Made by a program: the position numbers and the translations under genes. The notes below the pieces were generated by a model, which saw only the letters and a list, made by a program, of their open reading frames with translations, had not been told where the DNA came from and did no database searches. Source: Pseudomonas chlororaphis (GTDB lineage: Bacteria; Pseudomonadota; Gammaproteobacteria; Pseudomonadales; Pseudomonadaceae). Taken from it: 48,631 nucleotides of DNA. The stretch covers positions 1 through 48,631 of the forward strand of contig NZ_JSFK01000057.1 of assembly GCF_000783395.1 (NCBI RefSeq). The letters run 5' to 3'. Below, one piece after another: positions 17,471-26,204 of the stretch. Each line of letters opens with the position of its first letter. Position 1 is the first letter of the stretch.

Positions 17471-17551
17471 GCCGCCACCTGATCGGTCAGTGTGGGGCAA
17501 GGATAGCGGATGCCGATGACAGCTCAGAATCTTGCGGTGAATCAAATGGCC

Positions 17552-17646
17552 TCATCGCTGGCAAGCCAGCTCCCACAGGATTAAGGCTGCTCCCACCTCT
17601 GAGTACACAAACGAACACTGTGGGAGCTGGCTTGCCAGCGATAGGG
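17552..17646. repeat. REP pair, GTGGGAGCTGGC type
   Basis: Two inverted copies of a REP element flank a 40-base centre: 17552-17578 (TCATCGCTGGCAAGCC at its start) and 17619-17646 in the opposite orientation. Each copy also contains the internal palindrome GCTGGC-AA-GCCAGC. They sit in the gap after the sulfatase-like gene, as REP doublets usually do. They may fold as a transcript end. Confidence 0.85.
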
Positions 17647-17667
17647 CCAGTCCTGCCAGCACAAAAT

Positions 17668-19365
17668 CTACTGACCGGCAGCCACACTCGCTGGTGCCTG
17701 CGACGGGGTAACAATGCTGCCAAGATCAATGTGCTTCCACTCAGGCTTGGCCCCCAACCGTGCATTGAAGCGGTAGTTGAAGGTAAATTCATCCGCCGTC
17801 GCGACACTCAGTGGTTTGCCATAAACAGCCTCGATCCCCGCCAGGTCATAGCCCATCAACTGCAGCAGGGTCGGAAAAATGTTGTAGTGGCTGGAGCGAT
17901 CCTTGTTCGCCGCCAATTGTGCCGACCAGTCCAGCGTCTTTAGAGCACTGCCTTGAATCACCACCAGCGGCACCAATCCTTCCTCCTCCACCGGGTCGCC
18001 ACCGCAGTGAGTGTTCAAGCCCGGATTACCGCGCTCATGCAAATCCTGGCCATGATCAGACGTATAGATCAGCAGCGCATTGTTCAGATTGCCCTGAGCG
18101 AAGACCCGCGCAAAGAACTCGCCGACGTTCCACAACACGGTGTTCTTGTAGGCATTGCGGTACAGCACCCAATCATCCGGCTGGCCATTGAAACCGTTGC
18201 GCTCGCCGGTATCGGCCACCTCGGTGAATTGCCCGCGCGGCAAGGTCGGGCGGTAAGCCATGAACGCATCCGGGTATTTGTCATGCACCGGGAAGTGCGC
18301 ACCAACTTTGTTGATCACCACCAGCTCCGGCTGGTCATCGTTGAGCAACTCGATCAGCTTCGCCGCAGCCGCCATGTCGCGATCGCGCACGCTGGTCTGG
18401 TCGAATTGCACGAACTGGTCGATGTCCTTCTTCTCGGTGTCGGTCATCAGATTCTGCAGATTGCCGGCGGTGCGCTGGGCATCGATGTAGACGGTGCGCA
18501 GCCCGGCCTTTTTCGCGTACTGCCAGATCGACGGCAGCGTGCTATTGATGCGCATGTAGTCGGCGCGGGTGCCGCCGTAGCGCAGGGTTACGTTGGTGTC
18601 GGCGCTGCAATTGGCGATGGACGCCGCGTAGCCGTAATTGAAGATGTCGACGCCGGGACGCGCCTGTTTGAGGTTGCTGTGCACACCGAACGGCGCGTTG
18701 ATATCCAGATAATTGCCGGAGATGCTTTCGTCGATGATCAGCACGATGTCGTGATCGACGGCTTGAGTGTTACGCGTCAGCGTCACTGGTTCGCGCGGGC
18801 CGACGGTGTTGTGCAGCGCTTCATAGGCAAACAGGTTCAGATAGGCCAGCGGCGTGTACATGATCGGCAGGCCCCGCGCGCCCTCACCCGCACGCAAAAA
18901 CAGCACGGCACTGAGCAGCAGCACACCACACAGTGGCGCCGCCACACGCAAAGCGTTGGGAATCGCCAGCCCGTGGCGGGGTTTCAGGCCGATGCCGAAC
19001 AGCAACAGCAAACCGCTGAGCACGCCACGCAGGAGCGCGTCGCGGTACTGGTACGCCGCTTCCTGGATGAAACCGCCGGAGTAAACCAATGACACGAAAC
19101 CGCTGTAGGTCAGGTAATCCGCCGTGACCCGGGTATAGACATCGAAAAACACTGCCGAGACAAACATTGCCAATGCGAACACGTGGCGAATGAGAGTCTG
19201 CCTTATATACGCCATTAGATATAACGCCAAAGTAAGCGCCAAAAACATCGCGCCAAAAAGAAGTACAGCAAAACTGAAGCCGATAGCATTTAACCGATCA
19301 ATGTAATATTCGGAATAAATCAACAAATAAACAATTAAGAACATTTCTTTGGCATATCTGAACAT
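17668..19365 (-). CDS. Inner-membrane sulfatase/phosphoethanolamine-transferase-like protein
   Basis: A 565-aa protein with about five N-terminal membrane helices (FLIVYLLIYSEYY, FAVLLFGAMFLALTLALYL, VFALAMFVSAVFFDVY, VLSGLLLLFGIGL, CGVLLLSAVLFL). A periplasmic alkaline-phosphatase-superfamily domain begins near residue 205. Catalytic landmarks are VLIIDESISGNYL, where the Ser takes the place of the EptA threonine nucleophile, then NKVGAHFPVHDKYP, TSDHGQDLHERG and the HCGGDP histidine. This is the EptA/OpgE-like architecture, which modifies lipid A or glucans with phosphoethanolamine, but the substrate is not given by the sequence. The ATG at 19365 is used; the ribosome binding site is weak and MFLIVYLL seven codons in is an alternative. 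It is convergent with nothing and divergent from the polysaccharide locus. Confidence 0.85.
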   Translation of the reverse strand: MFRYAKEMFLIVYLLIYSEYYIDRLNAIGFSFAVLLFGAMFLALTLALYLMAYIRQTLIRHVFALAMFVSAVFFDVYTRVTADYLTYSGFVSLVYSGGFIQEAAYQYRDALLRGVLSGLLLLFGIGLKPRHGLAIPNALRVAAPLCGVLLLSAVLFLRAGEGARGLPIMYTPLAYLNLFAYEALHNTVGPREPVTLTRNTQAVDHDIVLIIDESISGNYLDINAPFGVHSNLKQARPGVDIFNYGYAASIANCSADTNVTLRYGGTRADYMRINSTLPSIWQYAKKAGLRTVYIDAQRTAGNLQNLMTDTEKKDIDQFVQFDQTSVRDRDMAAAAKLIELLNDDQPELVVINKVGAHFPVHDKYPDAFMAYRPTLPRGQFTEVADTGERNGFNGQPDDWVLYRNAYKNTVLWNVGEFFARVFAQGNLNNALLIYTSDHGQDLHERGNPGLNTHCGGDPVEEEGLVPLVVIQGSALKTLDWSAQLAANKDRSSHYNIFPTLLQLMGYDLAGIEAVYGKPLSVATADEFTFNYRFNARLGAKPEWKHIDLGSIVTPSQAPASVAAGQ

Positions 19366-19752
19366 GGCGATACCGATCGGGCAAAACGGCAGGGAGTCAA
19401 AGGTTTGTCAGTCAGAACCTGACACTAGCACCCGGCCATCAAAGCGCAAGAATTGACTGTTTTTTGTAGAAAGCGTCAAAAAAACGGTGACTCAAATCTG
19501 ACACAGCCAAGACGCTATAAGCCTTTAAATTAGCGGCTTACGACCGTTTATCGCTTATTTAAAATCTGAACAAATCTGCACAAAAGCAACAAATTCAATC
19601 GCAGCAATGACTTGATGGCCAATCGCCAAAAAATGCTCAAGTGTTATACAGATGCAACATGTCATTTTGCTGACACGCTTTTCAAACGCTGCGCTATACC
19701 CCTTTAACAATATCATTCCGTAGTTAACTTTTGGTGTTATTGAGGTGCGCAG
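19366..19752 (+). promoter_or_regulatory. Long AT-rich leader of the exopolysaccharide locus
   Basis: 387 bp without a gene between divergent transcription units, much more AT-rich than its surroundings. It must hold the promoter for the 15-gene locus and that of the sulfatase-like gene. The only pair I can point to is CTGACA (19670-19675) with TATACC (19695-19700) at 19-bp spacing, which is poor. TGAGGTGCG before the ATG at 19753 is the likely ribosome binding site. The length and AT content suggest complex control; no specific operator is claimed. Confidence 0.45.
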
Positions 19753-21105
19753 ATGGACGTGAGCGTATTTGGCACTGGCTATGTCGGACTTATACAAGCC
19801 GCCGCACTTGCAGATGTCGGTCATCGCGTTTTATGCGTGGACATTGACCCAAACAAAATTAAACAACTGCAACAAGCAGTGCCGCCAATTAGCGAGCCAG
19901 GTTTATCGAGCACGCTTGAGGAAAACATCAAGGCCGGCCGTCTGCTGTTCAGTACCCAAGCCAGCGACGCCGTCGAGCATGCCGAGCTGATTTTCATCGC
20001 CGTCGGCACCCCGGCCGATGAGGATGGCTCCGCCGACCTCAGCCACGTGCTCAACGTCGCCCGGCAAATTGCTTCGTATATGGAAGCTGACCGCACCCTG
20101 ATCATCAAATCCACGGTACCGGTGGGCACGGCCGATCAGGTGCTGGCCACCGCCAACAGCGAACTGCTGCGCCGCGGCAAGACTGATCTGCAAGTGCGGG
20201 TGGTGTCCAACCCGGAATTCCTCAAAGAAGGCAGCGCCCTCGCTGACTGCATGCGCCCGGACCGGATCATCGTCGGCACCCACGACGACGCAGCCCGCGA
20301 GCAGATGAGCGAGTTGTACGCGCCGTTCTGCCGCAACCACGAAAAACTGATGTTCATGGACAACCGCAGCGCCGAGCTGACCAAGTACGCCGCCAACGCC
20401 ATGCTCGCCACGCGCATCAGCTTCATGAACGAACTGGCCAACCTCACCGAACTGCTCGGTGCCGACATCGAAGCGGTGCGCAAAGGCATCGGCTCCGACC
20501 CGCGCATCGGCTACCACTTCATCTATCCGGGCTGCGGCTTCGGTGGCTCGTGCTTTCCCAAGGATCTGCGCGCCCTGCTGCACACCGCCGAACACAACGG
20601 CATGCCGCTGAAACTGCTGCGCAGCGTCACCGACGTCAACGACCTGCAGCGACACATCCTCTTCAGCAAACTCAAAGCACAGTTCCCGCAAGGTCTGGCC
20701 GGCAAATCCATCGCGATCTGGGGCCTGGCCTTCAAGCCCAATACCGATGACATGCGTGAAGCACCGAGCCGTTATCTGATGGATGCGCTGTGGGCCGAAG
20801 GCGCCAGCGTGCAGGCTTACGACCCGGAAGCCATGTCCGAATGCCGGCGCCTCTATGGCTACCGCAACGATCTGCACCTGTGCGCCACCCGCGACGACAC
20901 CCTGGAAGACGCCGATGCGCTGGTGATCTGCACCGAGTGGAAAAACTTCCGCGTGGTCGATTTCGAGTTGCTCGCCGAAAAGCTGCGCTCGAAGGTAATC
21001 ATCGACGGCCGCAATCTGTACAACCCGGAACAAGTGGCGGCCGCCGGCCTGCATTACAGCGGCATCGGCCTGCGCCACATTGCCCCTGAAGGGCTGCGGC
21101 CATGA
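19753..21105 (+). CDS. ugd: UDP-glucose 6-dehydrogenase
   Basis: A 450-aa cytosolic enzyme oxidising UDP-glucose to UDP-glucuronate with two NAD+. The N-terminal Rossmann motif GTGYVG is at residues 7-12, then TLIIKSTVPVGTADQ (115-129), SNPEFLKEG (152-160) and the catalytic block CGFGGSCFPKD with Cys267. The C-terminal domain has GLAFKPNTDDMREAPS. The length fits the UGD/AlgD family; GDP-mannose dehydrogenase (AlgD) is the main alternative, but the following UDP-glucuronate epimerase favours UGD. It is the first gene of the exopolysaccharide locus, and its TGA overlaps the next ATG (ATGA). It supplies the uronic acid precursor. Confidence 0.93.
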   Translation: MDVSVFGTGYVGLIQAAALADVGHRVLCVDIDPNKIKQLQQAVPPISEPGLSSTLEENIKAGRLLFSTQASDAVEHAELIFIAVGTPADEDGSADLSHVLNVARQIASYMEADRTLIIKSTVPVGTADQVLATANSELLRRGKTDLQVRVVSNPEFLKEGSALADCMRPDRIIVGTHDDAAREQMSELYAPFCRNHEKLMFMDNRSAELTKYAANAMLATRISFMNELANLTELLGADIEAVRKGIGSDPRIGYHFIYPGCGFGGSCFPKDLRALLHTAEHNGMPLKLLRSVTDVNDLQRHILFSKLKAQFPQGLAGKSIAIWGLAFKPNTDDMREAPSRYLMDALWAEGASVQAYDPEAMSECRRLYGYRNDLHLCATRDDTLEDADALVICTEWKNFRVVDFELLAEKLRSKVIIDGRNLYNPEQVAAAGLHYSGIGLRHIAPEGLRP

Positions 21106-22139
21106 AGATCCTGGTCACTGGTGCGGCCGGTTTCATTGGTGCCCATTGCGTACTGCGATTGCTGCGCGACGGGCACTCGGTGGTCGGTCTGGATAATTTC
21201 AACGCCTACTACGACCCGCAACTCAAGTACGACCGCGTGCAGTGGGTGCGTCAGCAGGCCGGCGATTTCCAGCTCGCAACGGTTGACCTGGCCGATGCTT
21301 CGGCCATCGAGGCGCTGTTTGTTCGCGAACGCCCAGAGGTCGTAATTCACCTCGCCGCGCAGGCCGGGGTGCGTTATTCGCTGGAAAATCCACGGGCGTA
21401 CCTGGACAGCAACCTCAACGGATTCCTCAACATTCTGGAGAGCTGCCGGCATCACCCGGTCGAGCATCTGATCTACGCCTCGTCGAGTTCGGTGTACGGC
21501 GCCAACCAGCACACGCCGTACTCGGTCAAGGACGGCGTCAATCACCCGCTGTCGCTGTACGCCGCGACCAAGAAAGCCAACGAGCTGATGGCGCACAGTT
21601 ACAGCCACCTGTTTGGCATCCCCTGCACCGGCCTGCGCTTTTTCACCGTGTACGGGCCGTGGGGCCGGCCAGACATGTCACCGATCCAGTTCGCCCGAGC
21701 GATCAGCGAAGGCACGCCGCTGAAGCTGTTCAACTACGGCGAGCACCAGCGCGACTTCACCTACATCGACGACATCATCGAGAGCATCGCCCGCCTCACC
21801 GAACGCCCGCCGCACGCCGATCCGCAATGGGATCGCGAGCAGCCCGACCCGGCCAGCAGCATGGCGCCGTGGCGGCTGTTCAACATCGGCGGGCAGCATC
21901 CGGTTGAACTCAAGACCTATCTGGCGCTGATGGAAAAGCACCTAGGCCAGAAAGCCATTGTCGAGCTGCTGCCGCTGCAACCGGGTGATGTGCTCAACAC
22001 CTGCGCCGAGGCCAGCGATCTGGCCCAGGCCACCGGATTTCAGCCCCGGATAGAGCTGGATGAGGGACTTGGACGTTTCATCGCCTGGTTCCGCGACTAC
22101 TACCCCACTGCCTATCGCCCACGCGCCGCTCGCGGCTGA
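21102..22139 (+). CDS. UDP-glucuronate 4-epimerase-like SDR
   Basis: A 345-aa extended short-chain dehydrogenase/reductase. The NAD-binding GAAGFIG is at residues 7-13, LAAQAGVRYS near 84-93, the catalytic Ser lies in SSSSVYG (127-133), and YAATK carries Tyr153 and Lys157. RFFTVYGPWGRPDM is the substrate-binding loop typical of UDP-GlcA 4-epimerases (LpsL/Cap1J/GAE group). It probably converts UDP-glucuronate from the preceding enzyme to UDP-galacturonate. It overlaps ugd by 4 bp. The product suggests a galacturonate-containing polymer; the exact epimer is inferred from family. Confidence 0.88.
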   Translation: MKILVTGAAGFIGAHCVLRLLRDGHSVVGLDNFNAYYDPQLKYDRVQWVRQQAGDFQLATVDLADASAIEALFVRERPEVVIHLAAQAGVRYSLENPRAYLDSNLNGFLNILESCRHHPVEHLIYASSSSVYGANQHTPYSVKDGVNHPLSLYAATKKANELMAHSYSHLFGIPCTGLRFFTVYGPWGRPDMSPIQFARAISEGTPLKLFNYGEHQRDFTYIDDIIESIARLTERPPHADPQWDREQPDPASSMAPWRLFNIGGQHPVELKTYLALMEKHLGQKAIVELLPLQPGDVLNTCAEASDLAQATGFQPRIELDEGLGRFIAWFRDYYPTAYRPRAARG

Positions 22140-22157
22140 ATTCATGTGGAGGACTCC

Positions 22158-22904
22158 ATGACTGGACATGAGAAAGGTGTACCGATCCTAGAAATGCGCC
22201 GCGACAAGCGCGTGGATCCCGAGCACCGAATGCGTCTCGACGCGGCGATTCATCGCCAGGGTCGCGGCTGGTTCACGGGCCGCGACGGCGGTCGCCCATG
22301 GCAACTGTCACGCACCAATCGCGTGGTCGCCTGCCTTGGGGCGCTGCTGATCCTGGTGCTGATTTCCCCGCTGTTGCTGGGTCTGGCGCTGGTCATCAAG
22401 TTCAGCAGCCCAGGTCCAGTGATGTTCGTGCAGAAACGCACTGGCTACCGCGGCCGCAAGTTCGGCATGTACAAATTTCGCACCATGGTCGCCAACGCCG
22501 AAGACTTGAAAGAATCGCTGCGCCACCTCAACAAACACGGTGCCGACGCGATCGATTTCAAGATCGACCACGACCCGCGCATCACCCGCATCGGCGGTTT
22601 CCTGCGGCGCACCAGCCTTGATGAATTGCCCAACCTGATCAATGTAGTGACCGGCGACATGCGCCTGGTCGGCCCGCGTCCGACCTCGTTCAACGCCTAT
22701 CGCTACAAGGACAATCACCTCGCGCGTCTGGCGATCTACCCCGGCATGACCGGCCTGTGGCAGATCTCCGGACGCAGCAATATCGACTTCGACCAGCGCG
22801 TTGAGTTGGACCTCAGCTACATCGCCGAGCAGAGCCTTCTGCTTGATCTGAAGATTCTGTTGAAAACCCCCTTCAAAGTATTCAGCGGCCACGGAGCAAG
22901 CTAA
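22158..22904 (+). CDS. Initiating phosphoglycosyltransferase (WbaP/WcaJ-type sugar transferase)
   Basis: A 248-aa monotopic membrane enzyme that transfers a sugar phosphate to undecaprenyl phosphate to start the repeat unit. It has one hydrophobic segment (VVACLGALLILVLISPLLLGLALVI, about 56-80). SSPGPVMFVQKRTGYRGRKF then follows, with KFRTM (106-110), the catalytic Asp-Glu pair in RTSLDELPN (155-156) and MRLVGPRPT (168-176). The length equals the catalytic half of WbaP, so the N-terminal multi-helix part is absent. The start ATG at 22158 has GGAGGA six bases upstream; a GTG at 22146 would remove that site. Which sugar is added (glucose, galactose or uronic acid) cannot be read from sequence. 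Confidence 0.92.
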   Translation: MTGHEKGVPILEMRRDKRVDPEHRMRLDAAIHRQGRGWFTGRDGGRPWQLSRTNRVVACLGALLILVLISPLLLGLALVIKFSSPGPVMFVQKRTGYRGRKFGMYKFRTMVANAEDLKESLRHLNKHGADAIDFKIDHDPRITRIGGFLRRTSLDELPNLINVVTGDMRLVGPRPTSFNAYRYKDNHLARLAIYPGMTGLWQISGRSNIDFDQRVELDLSYIAEQSLLLDLKILLKTPFKVFSGHGAS

Positions 22905-23551
22905 TGGACGGTTCAACCAACAAAAGCCTGAGCATCGCCACCCCCAGCGAATCGAACCTGACCTCGACCGTGCTGGATCTCGATCTGCGGATCCTGTTCC
23001 TGACCGCCGCCAACCCCGGCTCAGGCACCACCACCAGTGCGCTGGCGCTGGCCAGTCAACTGGCACAAATGAGCAGCGGCCAAGTGCTGCTGGTCGACGC
23101 CAGCCAGTCGGCGAGCAATCTCACCCAGCAGTTGAACCTGAGCAAGGAGCGCGGCCTGCGCGACTTGCTGTTCAACCCCGACAAACCGCCGCTGTTGCAG
23201 GACTGCGTGGTGCAGGTCTCGAGCCTGCCGTTCCACGTGCTGCCCAACGGCCGGCCGATCCGCACCCTGGAGCACCTGACCGCCGAGCGTCTGAGCCCGT
23301 TGCTTGATCAATTGGGCAGCCAGTACCGCTTTGTGGTGATCGATGGCGACGCGGTGTACTCCGACGCCGACACGCTGGTCATCAGCACTCAGGTCGATGG
23401 CGTGGTGCTTGTCGTACGCGCCGAAGACACTCGCTGGGAAGTCGCCCAGGCCGCCGTGCAACGCCTGACTCAGGCCGGGGCAAAAGTGGTCGGTAGCGTG
23501 TTCAACCGGCGCAAGTACTACATGCCCAAATGGCTTTACAAAAACCTGTAA
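22904..23551 (+). CDS. CpsD/CapB-like BY-kinase homologue with degenerate Walker A
   Basis: A 215-aa protein of the tyrosine autokinase/ParA-like family, normally paired with a Wzz-type activator and controlling polymer length. The P-loop reads ANPGSGTTTSA (about residues 36-46) where the family has G-x-G-K-T/S, so the invariant ATP-binding lysine is replaced by Thr. Walker A' is VLLVDASQS, Walker B is FVVIDGD, and the C-terminus has a small Tyr cluster (KYYMPKWLYKNL). It may bind nucleotide poorly and act as a pseudokinase scaffold. The start overlaps the previous stop as TAATG. The Wzz/GumC-like partner is encoded two genes on, as a separate polypeptide. Confidence 0.82.
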   Translation: MDGSTNKSLSIATPSESNLTSTVLDLDLRILFLTAANPGSGTTTSALALASQLAQMSSGQVLLVDASQSASNLTQQLNLSKERGLRDLLFNPDKPPLLQDCVVQVSSLPFHVLPNGRPIRTLEHLTAERLSPLLDQLGSQYRFVVIDGDAVYSDADTLVISTQVDGVVLVVRAEDTRWEVAQAAVQRLTQAGAKVVGSVFNRRKYYMPKWLYKNL

Positions 23552-23572
23552 GCGAACGCAAAGGATGACGCC

Positions 23573-24595
23573 ATGAACGCCAAAATGCTTGTCCTGCTGT
23601 TGCTGCCGCTTGCAGGCTGCTCCAGCAATTCCGACACCCGCAACATGCCGGTGAATATCCTCACCGCCACACCGGCCAATGCGCAAGCCACCGACATGCC
23701 GAGGGTCGAGCAGACCCTGCGCCCGAAAGACGTGCTGGATGTGATTTTCCACATCAGTACCAGCGGCTCGGACGCTTACCGCGTGCAGTCGGGTGACCAG
23801 ATCGGCCTGAACTTCACCGCTGCCAGTCAGCTCAACGGCACGCAACTGGTGCTGCCCGACGGCACAATCGAACTGCCGGGCGCCAACACCTCGGTGAAGA
23901 TCGCCGGACTGACCAGCGACGAGGCTCGGCAGGAAATCCAGCGCGCCTATCAACGCAAACAGCTGTTCCAGCCCAACCGCAATCAGCTCTCGGTGCAGAT
24001 TCTGAGCCCGCTGAGCAACGAGCAAAACCTCAAAAGCGCGCTGAACCACCCGGCCACCGGCATGAGCCGCGAAATCACTGTCGGCACCGATGGCTATGCG
24101 AGTTTTCCGGAAATCGGCGCCGTGCCGCTGCAAGGCATGACCGTCAATCAACTGGAAACCTTCCTCAACAGCAAGTACGCGCAACTGCCGGGACGGATGA
24201 CTGTGGATGTGCTGCTGAAATCCACCGCTGGCAACGAAATCTACGTGCTCGGCGAAGTCGCTCAACCGGGCTCGTACCCGATCCGCCGGCCGGTGTCGGT
24301 GCTTGAGGCGCTGACCCTGGCGCGCGGTACCAACGTCAAGGCGCGTCTCGATTCGGTGGTGATCATGCGGCGCAACGGCAATCAGGTGCAGGCCATGAAC
24401 TACGACGTCGAGAAAGCACTGTCGGGCGATGCGCCACAGATCGCCTACCTGCAACCGGACGACATGCTCTACGTACCGAAAACCAAACTGGCCAGCGCCG
24501 GCGAACTCGCCCGCCAACTGGCCGATGTGGTGCTGTTCCAGGGCGTGGGGTTCAGCTTCGGCTACCGCGTCGACAACAAAGGCAGTGACAACTGA
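23573..24595 (+). CDS. Polysaccharide export (OPX) outer-membrane lipoprotein
   Basis: A 340-aa protein with a lipoprotein signal (LLLLPLAGC, Cys16), giving an outer-membrane-anchored export protein of the Wza/GumB group. The poly_export domain is visible (LRPKDVLDVIFH, RVQSGDQIGLNF, LVLPDGTIELPG) at about residues 50-110. SLBB-like repeats follow (EITVGTDGYASFPEIGAVPLQGMTVNQLE, NEIYVLGEVAQPGSYPIRRPVSVLEAL, ending DDMLYVPKTKL). The length is similar to Wza, but I cannot confirm the C-terminal amphipathic helix that would build the pore. It lies 21 bp after the CpsD-like gene and 16 bp before the Wzz/GumC-like gene. Confidence 0.92.
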   Translation: MNAKMLVLLLLPLAGCSSNSDTRNMPVNILTATPANAQATDMPRVEQTLRPKDVLDVIFHISTSGSDAYRVQSGDQIGLNFTAASQLNGTQLVLPDGTIELPGANTSVKIAGLTSDEARQEIQRAYQRKQLFQPNRNQLSVQILSPLSNEQNLKSALNHPATGMSREITVGTDGYASFPEIGAVPLQGMTVNQLETFLNSKYAQLPGRMTVDVLLKSTAGNEIYVLGEVAQPGSYPIRRPVSVLEALTLARGTNVKARLDSVVIMRRNGNQVQAMNYDVEKALSGDAPQIAYLQPDDMLYVPKTKLASAGELARQLADVVLFQGVGFSFGYRVDNKGSDN

Positions 24596-24611
24596 CTCTC
24601 AGGTGAACGAC

Positions 24612-26204
24612 ATGAACCCAAAAGAAAATTACCTGCACGAGTTCTTCAGGATTTTCTTCGCCAACAAGCAACTGGTGAAGCGCATCTTCCTGATCTTTGC
24701 AGTGATCGCACTGTTGCTGCCGCTGTTGCTCAAACAGAGCTTCGATATCACCGCGCAGGTGATCGTGCAGTCGAAAAAACTGTCTCAGGGCGATGCGACC
24801 ACCTCGCTGACCCAGGACAACGCCACCTTCATTCCGCCATCGCTTGCGGATATGGAAACCGAAAGCAACATCCTCCGTTCGCCGGCGCTGATCCGTCAGA
24901 CCATCAGCGAACTGCGCGATCAGGGTCAGTACAACCCGCCGCCGGGGATGCTCAGCAAGCTGGTTGGCGAACCGTTCAAGCGCTACGTCAGCACGCCGCT
25001 GCGCGAATACGTGATCAATCCGCTGCGTGATGCAATGGGCATGGAAACCGATCCGGTGCGCGACACAGTGCTGGATGGATTGACTCAGGAGGCCATCGAC
25101 AATCTGAAAATTGAAACCCTGCCGGGTTCCAATGTCATCTCGATCCTCTACAACTTCCCTGATCCTGCCCAGGGCACGACGTTCGTTGCCACGCTGCTGC
25201 GAAACTATCTGGTCGATCGTCAGGCGTTGCAATCGATCGAGCTGCCGCAATCGTTCTACGAGACCAAGAAGCATCAGTATCAGGTCCGCCTCGATGGCCT
25301 GGAAGGCGCGCGGCTCAGCTTGCTGGAAAGCGTCGGTTCGTCCGATCCGAAAGAGGAAATCACCTTTCGCCTCAACGCGATCAACACCGAAGAGCAGGCA
25401 CTCAACCTGTATCGCGATCGCTTGCTGCAAAGCCAGCGCTGGCTCGATTACCTGAAAACCAGCCTGGCCAGCGCCAACACCAACAAACTCAATGACTACA
25501 CCTTCCCGTTCACCTTCACGACGACGGTGGACAACATCGCGTTCGAAGACCGCGAGATCCGGCAGATGGGCGAGGCACTGACCACTCAGGTCAGCCGCTA
25601 TATGAACGACCTGGCGATATTTCAGCCAAGTAGCGAGCCGATGTTGCTGGCCCGCGAGCAAATTGCCCGCACACGCCAGCAGTTCCTCAAAGTGGTCAAT
25701 AACCGCATCCAGGAACGCACGATCGACCTGTCGGTGGTCAGCCAGGTCATCGAGCAGAAAACCGCGCGCATTGCCGAGTTCAAGAATCGCATCCATCAAT
25801 TGCAGCAGACCCAAAGCAAGCTGCGCCAGATGGACACCGAGATCGGCGCATTGCACGCAGCGTTCTCAACCTATGCGCAACGCTTTGCCGAAAGCAGCAC
25901 GACGCGCGCGCTGGATAACGATTTGTCCAACGCACGTGTCTTGAGCCCGCCGTATGAACCGACCGAGGCGGCGTTTCCCAAGCCGATGTTGATCATTCCG
26001 TTCGGCCTGCTCACCGGACTGCTGCTGGCCATTGCCTTCGTCTATGTACGTGAGTTCTTCGATCACCGCTTCAAGCATCCGGCGCAAATCAGTCATGAAC
26101 TGGGCCTGCCGGTGCTGTTGGTGCTCAACGAAGAAACGTCGCAGCCGGGCAATCCGCACAAGAACTGGACCGTGCCGAGCCTGGTTCACTGGGTGCGCAA
26201 TTGA
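24612..26204 (+). CDS. Wzz/GumC-like polysaccharide co-polymerase
   Basis: A 530-aa inner-membrane protein that determines chain length. An N-terminal helix (IFLIFAVIALLLPLLL, about 25-42) and a C-terminal helix (LIIPFGLLTGLLLAIAFVYV, about 458-480) frame a long periplasmic domain with coiled-coil character (residues about 200-440, such as TARIAEFKNRIHQLQQTQSKLRQ). There is no cytoplasmic kinase domain; the CpsD-like protein supplies the separate half. The start is the ATG at 24612 with AGGTG upstream; the longer open frame overlaps the OPX gene and is not used. Its TGA overlaps the next gene's TTG start (TTGA). Confidence 0.88.
   Translation: MNPKENYLHEFFRIFFANKQLVKRIFLIFAVIALLLPLLLKQSFDITAQVIVQSKKLSQGDATTSLTQDNATFIPPSLADMETESNILRSPALIRQTISELRDQGQYNPPPGMLSKLVGEPFKRYVSTPLREYVINPLRDAMGMETDPVRDTVLDGLTQEAIDNLKIETLPGSNVISILYNFPDPAQGTTFVATLLRNYLVDRQALQSIELPQSFYETKKHQYQVRLDGLEGARLSLLESVGSSDPKEEITFRLNAINTEEQALNLYRDRLLQSQRWLDYLKTSLASANTNKLNDYTFPFTFTTTVDNIAFEDREIRQMGEALTTQVSRYMNDLAIFQPSSEPMLLAREQIARTRQQFLKVVNNRIQERTIDLSVVSQVIEQKTARIAEFKNRIHQLQQTQSKLRQMDTEIGALHAAFSTYAQRFAESSTTRALDNDLSNARVLSPPYEPTEAAFPKPMLIIPFGLLTGLLLAIAFVYVREFFDHRFKHPAQISHELGLPVLLVLNEETSQPGNPHKNWTVPSLVHWVRN

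Noticed and set aside
17552..17646. Possible CRISPR array
   Set aside because: Only two inverted copies with one spacer-like centre; the pattern is that of a REP doublet, and no direct repeats or cas genes occur in the window.
17953..19092. 379-codon frame opposite the sulfatase-like gene
   Set aside because: The minus-strand frame has clear family motifs; this one has none.
19366..19752. AlgU-type promoter before ugd
   Set aside because: GAACCT near 19416 resembles a -35 element but no TCTGA-like -10 follows at the right distance.
19903..21078. 391-codon frame antisense to ugd
   Set aside because: A mirror of a well-conserved coding frame with no motif of its own.
23021..25856. Two long minus-strand frames (23021-24517 and 24552-25856)
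   Set aside because: They oppose the CpsD-like, OPX and Wzz/GumC-like genes whose products have clear motifs and signals.
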